Assembly (NCBI GenBank): GCA_036381515.1
Contig: DASVCR010000081.1
Location: 3,132 to 67,131, forward strand
Origin: ZC4RG20 sp036381515
GTDB lineage: Bacteria > Pseudomonadota > Gammaproteobacteria > Steroidobacterales > Rariloculaceae
Direction of reading: 5' to 3'
DNA: 64,000 nt
Shown here piece after piece: positions 44,714-53,001 of this stretch. The notes below the pieces were generated by a model. That model had not been told where the DNA came from. It was given only the letters and a program-made list of their open reading frames with translations, and made no database searches. The position numbers and the translations under genes are program-made. Positions within the stretch are counted from its first letter, which is position 1, and each line of letters begins with the position of its first letter.

Positions 44714-44866
44714 GCCGGATCCTCCCCTGCGTTGAAGCGCCCCGGAGGCCATTATTCACGAAGTGCGGCAAGCAAGCACGAGGCGCCGCCGACTGCAGCA
44801 CGGAATGGTCGTATCATGCGGCTCGATCTTCCCGCGGGAATAATGAGATAGGTCAAGGACGAGCCG

Positions 44867-46258
44867 ATGCGCATCCTGATGATCTCCGCGGAGTACGCTC
44901 CGCTCGCGAAGACGGGCGGCCTCGCGGACGCCCTCGCCGGACTCTCGGACGCGCTCTCGCGCCGGGGGCACGATGTCCGCGCGTTGCTGCCGGGGTACGG
45001 GCGGCCTCTGCCGCCGGGCTACGTCGGGTCGCGTGCCGAGCGGATCGCCGGGGTCGAGCTGCGGGTCGCTCAACGTACCGAAGGCGGGCCGACCCTCTTC
45101 GTCGTCGAGTCCGACGAGATCGGCCGCGACGGCCGGATTTACCTCGGAGACGACCGTGACGGCGCGCGCTTCTGGCGGTTCAGCCGCGCGGCGCTCGATG
45201 TCGTTGCCGCGCTCGACTGGCACCCGGACGTGCTCCATTGTCACGACTGGCACGCCTCGCTCGTCCCCGCGCTCGCGCGCCGTTCGACGCTCGCGGCGAC
45301 GCCCTCCGTGCTGACGCTGCACAACGCGGGCTACCAGGGCACGTTCGCGCGCGGCGTGCTGCCCGAGGACGCGCAGTCAGCGATCGCCGCGCTCGAGGAC
45401 GACGCGTCCCGCGCCCGCGACTGGGTCCGCTTCCTCGAGCTCGGCATCCGGCATGCGAGCATCGTGACGACCGTGAGCCCAGGCTACGCACGCGAGCTTC
45501 GCACGCCGGAGCTCGGCATGGGCCTGGATGGACTGCTGCGCAAGCGCGGCGACGACTTCGTCGGCATCCTGAACGGCGTCGACTACTCGCTGTGGGATCC
45601 GGAGTCGGACCCGTACCTCTCGACGCGCTTCACGCGGAGCGATTCGTCGGGCAAGCGACGCGTGAAGCTCGAGCTCTGCGGCGAGCTCGGTCTGGTCGAC
45701 GATGCCCCGCTCGTCGGCGCGGTCTCGCGTCTCGTCGAGCAGAAGGGCATCGATCTCCTCGTCGCCGCGCTGCCGGAGCTGCTCGGGCGCACGCGCGCAC
45801 GTTTCGCGATCCTCGGCAGCGGGGAGGCGTGGCTCGAGGCGACCCTGGCGGGGCTCGCGGCATCGCATCGGGAGCGGCTCGCGTTCCGCTCCGGATACGA
45901 CGAGGCGCTCGCGCATCGGATCATCGCGGGCAGCGATCTGCTCGTGATGCCGTCACGCTACGAGCCGTGCGGCCTGACGCAGCTCTATGCGATGCGCTAC
46001 GGCACGATCCCGGTCGTGCGCAAGACCGGCGGGCTTGCCGATACAGTTTCGCATTTCGATTCGGCGACGGGCAAAGGCACGGGGTGCGTGTTCGAGCATG
46101 CCGATGCGCAGGGGCTGATCTGGGGGCTCACGACCGCGCTCGGGTGGTACGAGGACGAAGGCGTGTGGCGGCGAGTGGTGGCCAACGCGCTGCAGGTCGA
46201 CTTCTCGTGGACGCGACAGAGCGCTGAGTATGAGGCTCTGTATCGACGCTCGAGCTAG
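44867..46258 (+). CDS. glgA: Glycogen synthase (ADP-glucose)
   Basis: This GT5 glycosyltransferase extends alpha-1,4-glucan from ADP-glucose. The N-terminal KTGGL motif (Lys15) binds ADP-glucose, and the C-terminal STRY-type donor site reads MPSRYEPCGLTQLYAMRYG and VVRKTGGLADTV. 463 residues is normal. It diverges from the SMP-30 gene. The rest of the glycogen genes (malQ, glgC, glgX, glgP) lie just downstream on the opposite strand. Confidence 0.96.
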   Translation: MRILMISAEYAPLAKTGGLADALAGLSDALSRRGHDVRALLPGYGRPLPPGYVGSRAERIAGVELRVAQRTEGGPTLFVVESDEIGRDGRIYLGDDRDGARFWRFSRAALDVVAALDWHPDVLHCHDWHASLVPALARRSTLAATPSVLTLHNAGYQGTFARGVLPEDAQSAIAALEDDASRARDWVRFLELGIRHASIVTTVSPGYARELRTPELGMGLDGLLRKRGDDFVGILNGVDYSLWDPESDPYLSTRFTRSDSSGKRRVKLELCGELGLVDDAPLVGAVSRLVEQKGIDLLVAALPELLGRTRARFAILGSGEAWLEATLAGLAASHRERLAFRSGYDEALAHRIIAGSDLLVMPSRYEPCGLTQLYAMRYGTIPVVRKTGGLADTVSHFDSATGKGTGCVFEHADAQGLIWGLTTALGWYEDEGVWRRVVANALQVDFSWTRQSAEYEALYRRSS

Positions 46259-46440
46259 CTTGTCGATTTTCCGACGTTTGGCTGTGTCCTGACTCGGCTT
46301 TGGATTCCACGTCAGCGGATCCAACACCAGGTCATCGTCGCGCCTGGCCTCCCGACCCACCGTTGGCACCCATCTTGCTGCGCTTCGTGATCGCACACTC
46401 GGGACGCGGAGCCGCAAGGCCGGCGTCAAGGATTGACAGC

Positions 46441-47262
46441 ATGGACTCGCAGCACGAAATCTCGGAAGCAATCGAAGCGACGACGCGAAGCCAGGAGACG
46501 CACTCCCACCGGCGACTACGCATGAGCCCACTTGCGTCCGCCGCGTTCCTCGCGATGGGCATCATCGCCTGCAGCATGGTCGTCCAAACGAGCAACGCTC
46601 AGCAGCCTGAGCCCTCGGGCGCGGAGCCTGACCGCGGAGACATCGACATCGGTGCCCGCTCCACCGAATCGGGTAACGCGGAGCGCAACGAAGCCGCCGC
46701 TCGAGCAAATCAAGAATCCAGCCAGAGCTCGGACAGGACGCAGGATCTCGAATCCGCCGCCGGCGAAGCGGAAACTGGAATTGCCGCCGCCGGTTCTCGC
46801 GGCACCGTGAGCGCGACGGCGACGATCGAGCCCGTCGGCGGCGGCCAGGCTCGAGGCGAGGCGTCGTTCGTCGAGACCGAGGAAGGTCTAGAGATCGTCG
46901 TCACGATGTCCGGGCTCGAGCCCGGCGAGCACGGCATTCACATCCACGAGAACGGCGATTGCTCGGGACCGGCGGCCGAAGCGGCCGGCCACCATTTCAA
47001 CCCGGACGACTCGCCGCACGGCGCGCCGACCAACGATGCGTCCACTCGGCACGCCGGCGATCTCGGGAACATCATGGCCGACGAGTCAGGTGAGGCCGAG
47101 CTCGGCATGACCGACGACATCCTGACGGTCGAGGGCGAGCGCGGCGTCGCCGGTAAGGCGATCGTCGTGCATTCAGGTGAGGACGACCTGATGTCGCAGC
47201 CATCGGGCGAGTCGGGGGATCCGGTTGCGTGCGGGGTGATCGAGACGAGTGCGCGGGGCTGA
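46441..47262 (+). CDS. Exported Cu/Zn superoxide dismutase-like protein with long acidic linker
   Basis: The SOD domain (about 120-273) has all metal ligands: His167, His169, His185, His193, His204, Asp207 and His244 (GIHIHENGDC, HHFNPDDSPHG, HAGDLGN). The disulfide Cys pair is Cys174 and Cys264. The Arg normally next to the last Cys is replaced (GDPVACGVIE). Before it comes a membrane or lipoprotein segment (FLAMGIIACSMVV) and about 65 residues of Glu/Ser/Ala-rich linker. Start 46441 follows AAGGA; 46522 is an alternative that puts the signal sequence first. Confidence 0.8.
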   Translation: MDSQHEISEAIEATTRSQETHSHRRLRMSPLASAAFLAMGIIACSMVVQTSNAQQPEPSGAEPDRGDIDIGARSTESGNAERNEAAARANQESSQSSDRTQDLESAAGEAETGIAAAGSRGTVSATATIEPVGGGQARGEASFVETEEGLEIVVTMSGLEPGEHGIHIHENGDCSGPAAEAAGHHFNPDDSPHGAPTNDASTRHAGDLGNIMADESGEAELGMTDDILTVEGERGVAGKAIVVHSGEDDLMSQPSGESGDPVACGVIETSARG

Positions 47263-47275
47263 TCGGGCGACCAAC

Positions 47276-47316
47276 GTGTCAGACACCATTTTTCGAAGAA
47301 AAATGGTGTCTGACAC
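47276..47316. repeat. Perfect REP-like hairpin between convergent genes
   Basis: Arms 47276-47294 and 47298-47316 are perfect 19-base reverse complements around GAA. It reads GTGTCAGACACCATTTTTC and its mirror. It lies between the stops of the superoxide dismutase gene and malQ, which converge here. With its T-run on both strands it could end transcription from either side. Confidence 0.85.
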
Positions 47317-47331
47317 ATCCGCGAAACGACA

Positions 47332-48783
47332 CTAGGCGAGGCGGGCGGTGCGCTCGGCGCGCCGTCGTGCGTCGATCGCGATCTCAGGCGCGACGTCGCG
47401 CCACGCGAAGCGCCAGCGCCAGTTGCCTTCCGTCGAGCCCGGCCGGTTCATCCTCGCTTCGCTGCCGAGCGCGAGCAAGTCCTGCATCGGCACGACGGCA
47501 AGCTGCGCCGGCGACGCGTACACGGTGTCGATGAACGCGTCGGGCATCTTTGGATCGCCGCCGAACGCCTGCCGCACCCGCGCACGCGTGACCTCGTCGA
47601 TGCGCGCGTACCAGCCGACGGCCGTGTCGTTGTCGTGCGTGCCGGTGTAGACGACCTGATTGTGCCGATGACTCGCGGGCACGTGCGGATTGTCCGGCAA
47701 GCCGTCGAACGCGAACTGCAGCACGACCATCCCCGGCAAGGCGAAGCGGTCGCGCAGCGCGCGTACCTCGTCCGTGATGAGTCCCAGATCCTCGGCGACG
47801 AGCGGAACGTCGCCGAGCCGCGCCTTCAGCGTCTCGAGCAGCTTGTCGCCGGGGGCCTTTTCCCAGTGCCCCTCGCGCGCGGTCGCGGCCGCGGCCGGCA
47901 CCTCCCAGTACGACTCGAGCGCGCGAAAGTGATCGATGCGCAAGAGATCGAAACGCGTGAGCTCGTGCTCGAGCCGCCGCATCCACCAGTCGAAGCCCGA
48001 GCGCTCGTGCGCCGGCCAGTCATAGAGCGGATTGCCCCAGAGCTGGCCGTCCTCGTTGAAATAGTCGGGCGGCACGCCGGCGACCGCCGTGGGCCGCCCC
48101 TGCTCGTCGACCTGGAAGAGCTCGGGCTCCCACCACACCTCGACGCTGTCGACGTGCACGTAGAACGGCATGTCCCCGAAGAGGCGCACGCCACGCACGT
48201 TTGCGTAGTGCTTCAACGAAGACCACGAGAGGTCGAACAGATACTGCTGGAACGCGATCGAGCGAAGCCGCTCGCGCTCGGCGGCGACGAGCTTCGGCAG
48301 CCCGGGGGACCTGCGTCGCCGCACCTCCGTCGGCCACGCCCACCACGGCGCGCCGTCATGCCGCGCGCGCAGCAGCTCGAACAGCGCATACGGCAAGAGC
48401 CACCTGCGCTCGCGCCACACGAACGCGGCGAACCGGTGCCGCTGCTCGCGGCTCGCGTGATCGCGAAAGGACCGATACGCGTCGAGCGGCGCCGCATGCA
48501 CGGCGTCGAACGCCATGCGCTCCGGCAGCTCGCCGAGCTCCGCGAGGCGTGCCGGATCGAGCAGCAGGACGTCGCCTGCGAACGCCGAGCGCAGCGTATA
48601 CGGCGAGCCGTGAAGATCGGGCGGCCCGAGCGGCAGCGTCTGCCACACGCTGAAGCCGCCGTCGACGAGCCAGTCCACGAAGCGGAGCGCATCGTTACCG
48701 AGCGTGCCGCGCGGCCCGGGGCCGGGCAACGACGTCGGATGCAGCAGAACGCCCGCGCGACGGCGGGCGAGGACGTCGCTCAT
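47332..48783 (-). CDS. malQ: 4-alpha-glucanotransferase
   Basis: This GH77 enzyme transfers maltodextrin segments. Catalytic residues can be matched to Asp284 (LLRIDHFR), Glu331 (VAEDLGLI) and Asp384 (GTHDNDTAVGW). RRAGVLLHPTSLPGPGPRGT is a typical N-terminus, and 483 residues is the length of the shorter bacterial form. It is the last gene of the minus-strand glycogen set, 26 bases after glgC, and may help recycle debranched chains. Confidence 0.95.
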   Translation of the reverse strand: MSDVLARRRAGVLLHPTSLPGPGPRGTLGNDALRFVDWLVDGGFSVWQTLPLGPPDLHGSPYTLRSAFAGDVLLLDPARLAELGELPERMAFDAVHAAPLDAYRSFRDHASREQRHRFAAFVWRERRWLLPYALFELLRARHDGAPWWAWPTEVRRRRSPGLPKLVAAERERLRSIAFQQYLFDLSWSSLKHYANVRGVRLFGDMPFYVHVDSVEVWWEPELFQVDEQGRPTAVAGVPPDYFNEDGQLWGNPLYDWPAHERSGFDWWMRRLEHELTRFDLLRIDHFRALESYWEVPAAAATAREGHWEKAPGDKLLETLKARLGDVPLVAEDLGLITDEVRALRDRFALPGMVVLQFAFDGLPDNPHVPASHRHNQVVYTGTHDNDTAVGWYARIDEVTRARVRQAFGGDPKMPDAFIDTVYASPAQLAVVPMQDLLALGSEARMNRPGSTEGNWRWRFAWRDVAPEIAIDARRRAERTARLA

Positions 48784-48809
48784 CGGTTCGATCCAGGCTC
48801 CTTGCCTTA

Positions 48810-50081
48810 CTAACCTTTGCTCCCGCCGCGCTGCCCGCCGAGCATGTCGCGCGTGACGAGGACCACGCCCTGCTCGCTCACGTAGAACCGGCGCCGATCC
48901 GCGTCGCGGTCGAGGCCGATCACCGTGCCGTCCGGGACGACCGTATCCTCGTCGATGATGGCCCGCTCGATGTGGCAGTCGCGCCCGATCGACACGTTCG
49001 GCAGCACGACGGAGCGATACACGAGCGAGCGCTCCGCGACTCTGACGTTGAAAAACAGCAGCGACTCGCGGACGGTCGCACCCGAGACGATACAGCCGCC
49101 CGATACCATCGAGTTGATCGCGGCGCCCCGCCGCCCGTCCTCGTCGAGCACGAACTTCGCGCTCGGCACCTGCTCCTGATAGGTCCAAATCGGCCACGCG
49201 TCGTCGTAGAGATTGAGCTCGGGGTTCACGTGCACGAGCTCCATGTTCGCGTGGTAGTACGCGTCCACTGTGCCGACGTCGCGCCAGTACGCCTGCGCCT
49301 TCGTCTCGATGTCCTGGAACGGATACGCGAACACGCGCGCATCCTTCAGCGCGTCCGGGATCACGTCGCGGCCGAAGTCGTGGCGGGTGTCCTCGCGCCT
49401 CGCGTTGCGCTCGAGCCGCTCGCGCAGGAACCGAGGCTCGACGACGTAGATGCCCATCGAAGCGAGCGCGATGCCCTCGCGGCCCGGCATCGAGCGCGGC
49501 TTCGCCGGCTTCTCGTCGAAGCCGATCACGCGATGCGACGAATCGACGCTCATCACGCCGAACTCGTGCGCCTCGGACACCGGCACCTGCACGCCGCCGA
49601 TCGTGATGTCGGCCCGGCTCTCCTTGTGGAACGCGATCAGCGGCCCGTAATCCATCTTGTAGACGTGATCGCCGGCGAGCACGAGCACGGTCTCCGGACG
49701 GTACTGCTCGATGAAGTCGAGATTCTGATAGACCGCGTCCGCGGTGCCGCGGTACCAGTATTCCCCGTGCTGCTGCTGCGCCGGGACGATGTCGATGAAC
49801 TCGCCGAGCTCGCCGTGCAGATAGCCCCAGCCGCGGCGCACGTGCTGGATCAGGGACTGGGCCTTGTACTGCGTGAGGATCAGGATCTGCCGGATCCCCG
49901 AGTTCACGCAGTTCGACAGCGTGAAGTCGATGATCCGGTACTTGCCGCCGAACGGCGTCGCGGGCTTCGCGCGGTTGTCCGTCATGTGCATCAGACGTTG
50001 ACCGCGGCCGCCCGCCATGATGACCGCCATCGTGCGGCGCGTGAGCTGACTCACGACGCGATGCACGATGGGGCGCTTCAT
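48810..50081 (-). CDS. glgC: Glucose-1-phosphate adenylyltransferase
   Basis: This enzyme makes ADP-glucose, the committed step of glycogen synthesis. MAVIMAGGRGQRLMHMTDNR is the nucleotide-binding start of the fold, followed by KPATPFGGKYRIIDFTLSN, WYRGTADAVYQN, LVLAGDHVYKMDYG and the beta-helix C-terminus (VVLPNVSIGRDCHIERAIID). 423 residues is standard. The two activator-site regions appear present. It leads directly into malQ, 26 bases apart. Confidence 0.96.
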   Translation of the reverse strand: MKRPIVHRVVSQLTRRTMAVIMAGGRGQRLMHMTDNRAKPATPFGGKYRIIDFTLSNCVNSGIRQILILTQYKAQSLIQHVRRGWGYLHGELGEFIDIVPAQQQHGEYWYRGTADAVYQNLDFIEQYRPETVLVLAGDHVYKMDYGPLIAFHKESRADITIGGVQVPVSEAHEFGVMSVDSSHRVIGFDEKPAKPRSMPGREGIALASMGIYVVEPRFLRERLERNARREDTRHDFGRDVIPDALKDARVFAYPFQDIETKAQAYWRDVGTVDAYYHANMELVHVNPELNLYDDAWPIWTYQEQVPSAKFVLDEDGRRGAAINSMVSGGCIVSGATVRESLLFFNVRVAERSLVYRSVVLPNVSIGRDCHIERAIIDEDTVVPDGTVIGLDRDADRRRFYVSEQGVVLVTRDMLGGQRGGSKG

Positions 50082-50169
50082 CTTGCCGAGGCTCCGTCCA
50101 TCGTCTCGAGTATATTGGGCGCTGCGACGGGCGTCGACGCGGACGAAACGGAGTCCGAGAGCGTCGCGC

Positions 50170-50898
50170 TCATCCCGCTTTGCGGCCGCGCACGCTCGCG
50201 GCGTAGGCTTCGAGCGCGGCGAGCGCGGCGTCGATCTCCGCGCGATCGAGCCGCCGCGACTCGCCGGGCGCCAGCCCTTCGACGCTGAACGGCCCGACCG
50301 ACCAGCGCACGAGCCGCAGCGTCGGCAAGCCGACGGCGGCCGTCATCCGGCGGACCTGCCGGTTCCGCCCCTCCCTGATCGCGAGACGAATCCACGACGT
50401 CGGGATCGCCTTGCGGTAGCGGATCGGCGGATCGCGCGGCCACAGCCAGTCGGGCTCGCCGACGCGCTCCGCGCGCGCGGGGAGCGTCGGTCCGTCGCGC
50501 AGCACGACGCCGCGCGCGAGCCGCGCGAGCGCGTCGTCGCCAGCCTCGCCTTCGACCTGCGCGAAGTACACCTTCTCGGTCTTCCATCTCGGATCGGCGA
50601 GCCGCGCCTGCAGCGCGCCCGAATCGGTCAGGACGAGCAGGCCCTCGCTGTCGTAGTCAAGGCGTCCCGCCGGGCGCATCCGCGGCGCGTCGACGTAGTC
50701 GGCGAGGCACGCCTTGCCGTCGCTGCTCGTGAACTGACTCAGCACGCGGAACGGCTTGTTGAGCAGCAGCACGGCCGGCGGACGGCGTGGTCCGCTCCGG
50801 GCACGGGTCTGAACCGCGCTCCTCGCATGAGCCTTGAGCCCGCTCCGTGCCCGGGGCCCGCGCACGCGGCTACGCCTCCTCGAACACGGCGATCGCAC
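50170..50898 (-). CDS. RluE/RsuA-family 23S rRNA pseudouridine synthase
   Basis: The catalytic Asp is in GRLDYDSEGLLVLT. LLLNKPFRVLSQFT starts the fold and IREGRNRQVRRMTAAVG is the RsuA/RluE signature. There is no S4 domain, as in RluE. The 28 Arg-rich residues before the fold overlap the end of glgX, so the true start may lie further inside; no better start codon was clear. It sits between glgX and glgC but belongs to translation rather than glycogen metabolism. Confidence 0.85.
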   Translation of the reverse strand: MRSPCSRRRSRVRGPRARSGLKAHARSAVQTRARSGPRRPPAVLLLNKPFRVLSQFTSSDGKACLADYVDAPRMRPAGRLDYDSEGLLVLTDSGALQARLADPRWKTEKVYFAQVEGEAGDDALARLARGVVLRDGPTLPARAERVGEPDWLWPRDPPIRYRKAIPTSWIRLAIREGRNRQVRRMTAAVGLPTLRLVRWSVGPFSVEGLAPGESRRLDRAEIDAALAALEAYAASVRGRKAG

Positions 50899-52915
50899 GG
50901 CCCGCGAGCGCGTACGCGGGCTGCGTATGGAGCGGCGCCTCGCTGGGCGTCAGGATGTCGTCGGGCGGCGGCTGCGCGGTATCGACGACGCGCCACCAGG
51001 CACCTTCCGGCAGCGGCAGCGCGCGCACCTCACCGGTCATGTTGATCATGACGTGCAGCGCCGGCTCGCCGTCCTCGAGCCCCGCGAGCGTGAAGCACAG
51101 GATGCGCGCGTCGGGGTCGTCCCATCGCGGCGGCGCGAGCGTGTCGCCGTACCAGCGGATGCCGCCGCGGCCCGTCGCGTTCGGATCGATGAAGCGCGTG
51201 CGGCGCAGGCTCCTATGGCGCTTCCGCAGCGCGATCATCTCGCGCGTGAAGCGCACCATCGCGTCGCGCGCGGGATCGCTCCTCCAGTCGATCCAGCTCG
51301 TATCGTTGTCCTGGCAGTACGCGTTGTTGTTGCCGCGCTGCGTGCGCAACCGCTCGTCGCCCGCGAGCAGCATCGGAATGCCCTGGCTCAGCAAGAGCAG
51401 CGCGATGAAGTTCCGGGCGCGCTGCGTGCGCAGCCGCTCGATCGCGGGGTCATCGGTCGGCCCTTCGACGCCCGAGTTCCAGCTGAAGTCGTGATTGCCG
51501 CCGTCGCGGTTGTCCTCGCCGTTCGCCTCGTTGTGCTTGCGGTCGTAGCTGACGAGGTCGTAGAGCGTGAAACCGTCGTGGCACGTGACGAAGTTGATGC
51601 TGTTCGTGGGCCGGCGGCCATTGCCGCCGTAGAGATCGCTGCTGCCGGTGATGCGGGTCGCGACGTCGCCGAGCAGGCCCGGATCGCCGCGCAGGAAGCG
51701 GCGCACCGTGTCGCGATAGAGGCCGTTCCACTCGAGCCACCTGAAGCCCGGGAAGTCGCCGACCTGATAGAGCCCGCCGGCGTCCCACGCCTCGGCGATC
51801 AGCTTCGCGCGCGCGAGCACGTCCGAGAACTCCATGGCCCAGAGCACCGGCGCGTGATACATCGGCTCGCCGTTCTCGCCACGCGACAGCACGCTCGCGA
51901 GGTCGAGGCGGAAGCCGTCGACGTGCATCTCGCGCACCCAGTGCTCGAGGCAGTTCAGCAGGAAGCGCGCGACGAGCGGATGGTTCGCGTTGATCGTGTT
52001 GCCGCAGCCCGTGAAGTCGCGATAGCGGCTCCGGTCGGCGGGATCGAGATGGTAGAAGAACTCGTTGCCGAAGCCCTTGAACGAGATGACGGGGCCGTCC
52101 TCGCCGCCTTCGGCCGTGTGGTTCAGCACGACGTCGAGGATCACGCCGATGCCGGCGCGGTGCAGCGCCTTCACGAGGTCGCGAAACTCGCTGCGCACGT
52201 CGTCGCCGGCCGCGTAGTGCGGATGCGGCGCGAAGAAGCCGTACGGGCTGTAGCCCCAGTAGTTCACGTTGCCGCGCGCCGCGGCGCCGGGCGGCACGTC
52301 CTGCCGGTCGAACGCCATCACCGGCAAGAGCTCGACGTCCGTGATACCGAGCGACTTCAGGTACGGAATCTTCTCGATCAGGCCGCGGAACGTGCCGGGC
52401 GCCGCGACGCCCGACGACGGATGCCGCGTGAAGCCGCGCACGTGCAGCTCGTAGATGATCGTGTTCTCGAGCGGGCGCTTCAGCGGCCGATCGCCCTCCC
52501 AGTCGTAGCCGTCGGCTGCGGCGATCCGGCCGCGGATCGCCGTCCTGCCGTGCCGGCGGTTCGCTTCGCGATCCCATAGCGCGTCGCTGACCTCGCGCGC
52601 CCACGGGTCGAGCAGCTCCCGGCCCGCGTCGAAGCGGAGCCCGTGCGCGGGATCGTTCGGACCGTCGACGCGCCACGTGTAGTAGAGACCGGGCGTCGCG
52701 CCGTGCACGAAGACGTGCCAGAAGAAGAAGGTGCGGTGGATGTCCGGATCGAGGTCGATCACGGCGAGCGGCTCGGCCGACGTCGCGTCCTCGTAAAGCA
52801 CGAGCGAGACCGCGGTCGCATGCCGGCTGAACAGCGAGAAGTTCACGCCGCCGTCTCGCGGATGGGCGCCTCCCGGGAGCCGCTTGCCGGGGCTCGTAAC
52901 GAAATGCCGACGCAT
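50870..52915 (-). CDS. glgX: Glycogen debranching enzyme
   Basis: This GH13 isoamylase-type enzyme cuts alpha-1,6 branches. Residues 1-110 are the CBM48-type N-terminus (GGVNFSLFSRHATAVSLVLY). Catalytic Asp338 lies in HVDGFRLDLASVL and Glu375 in LIAEAWDAGG, and the third acidic residue in NFVTCHDGFTLYDLVSYD. NEANGEDNRDGGNHDFSWN is typical of GlgX/TreX. 681 residues is normal. It overlaps the pseudouridine synthase gene by 29 bases. Confidence 0.95.
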   Translation of the reverse strand: MRRHFVTSPGKRLPGGAHPRDGGVNFSLFSRHATAVSLVLYEDATSAEPLAVIDLDPDIHRTFFFWHVFVHGATPGLYYTWRVDGPNDPAHGLRFDAGRELLDPWAREVSDALWDREANRRHGRTAIRGRIAAADGYDWEGDRPLKRPLENTIIYELHVRGFTRHPSSGVAAPGTFRGLIEKIPYLKSLGITDVELLPVMAFDRQDVPPGAAARGNVNYWGYSPYGFFAPHPHYAAGDDVRSEFRDLVKALHRAGIGVILDVVLNHTAEGGEDGPVISFKGFGNEFFYHLDPADRSRYRDFTGCGNTINANHPLVARFLLNCLEHWVREMHVDGFRLDLASVLSRGENGEPMYHAPVLWAMEFSDVLARAKLIAEAWDAGGLYQVGDFPGFRWLEWNGLYRDTVRRFLRGDPGLLGDVATRITGSSDLYGGNGRRPTNSINFVTCHDGFTLYDLVSYDRKHNEANGEDNRDGGNHDFSWNSGVEGPTDDPAIERLRTQRARNFIALLLLSQGIPMLLAGDERLRTQRGNNNAYCQDNDTSWIDWRSDPARDAMVRFTREMIALRKRHRSLRRTRFIDPNATGRGGIRWYGDTLAPPRWDDPDARILCFTLAGLEDGEPALHVMINMTGEVRALPLPEGAWWRVVDTAQPPPDDILTPSEAPLHTQPAYALAGRAIAVFEEA

Positions 52916-53001
52916 TCAGGTCGAAACCATCGTAGGCGCGCGGCCATGGGCGGGGCCGCGGCCGACGCCGCGCCGCTCGCGCCGCTTCGCGCGTGCTGCG
53001 C

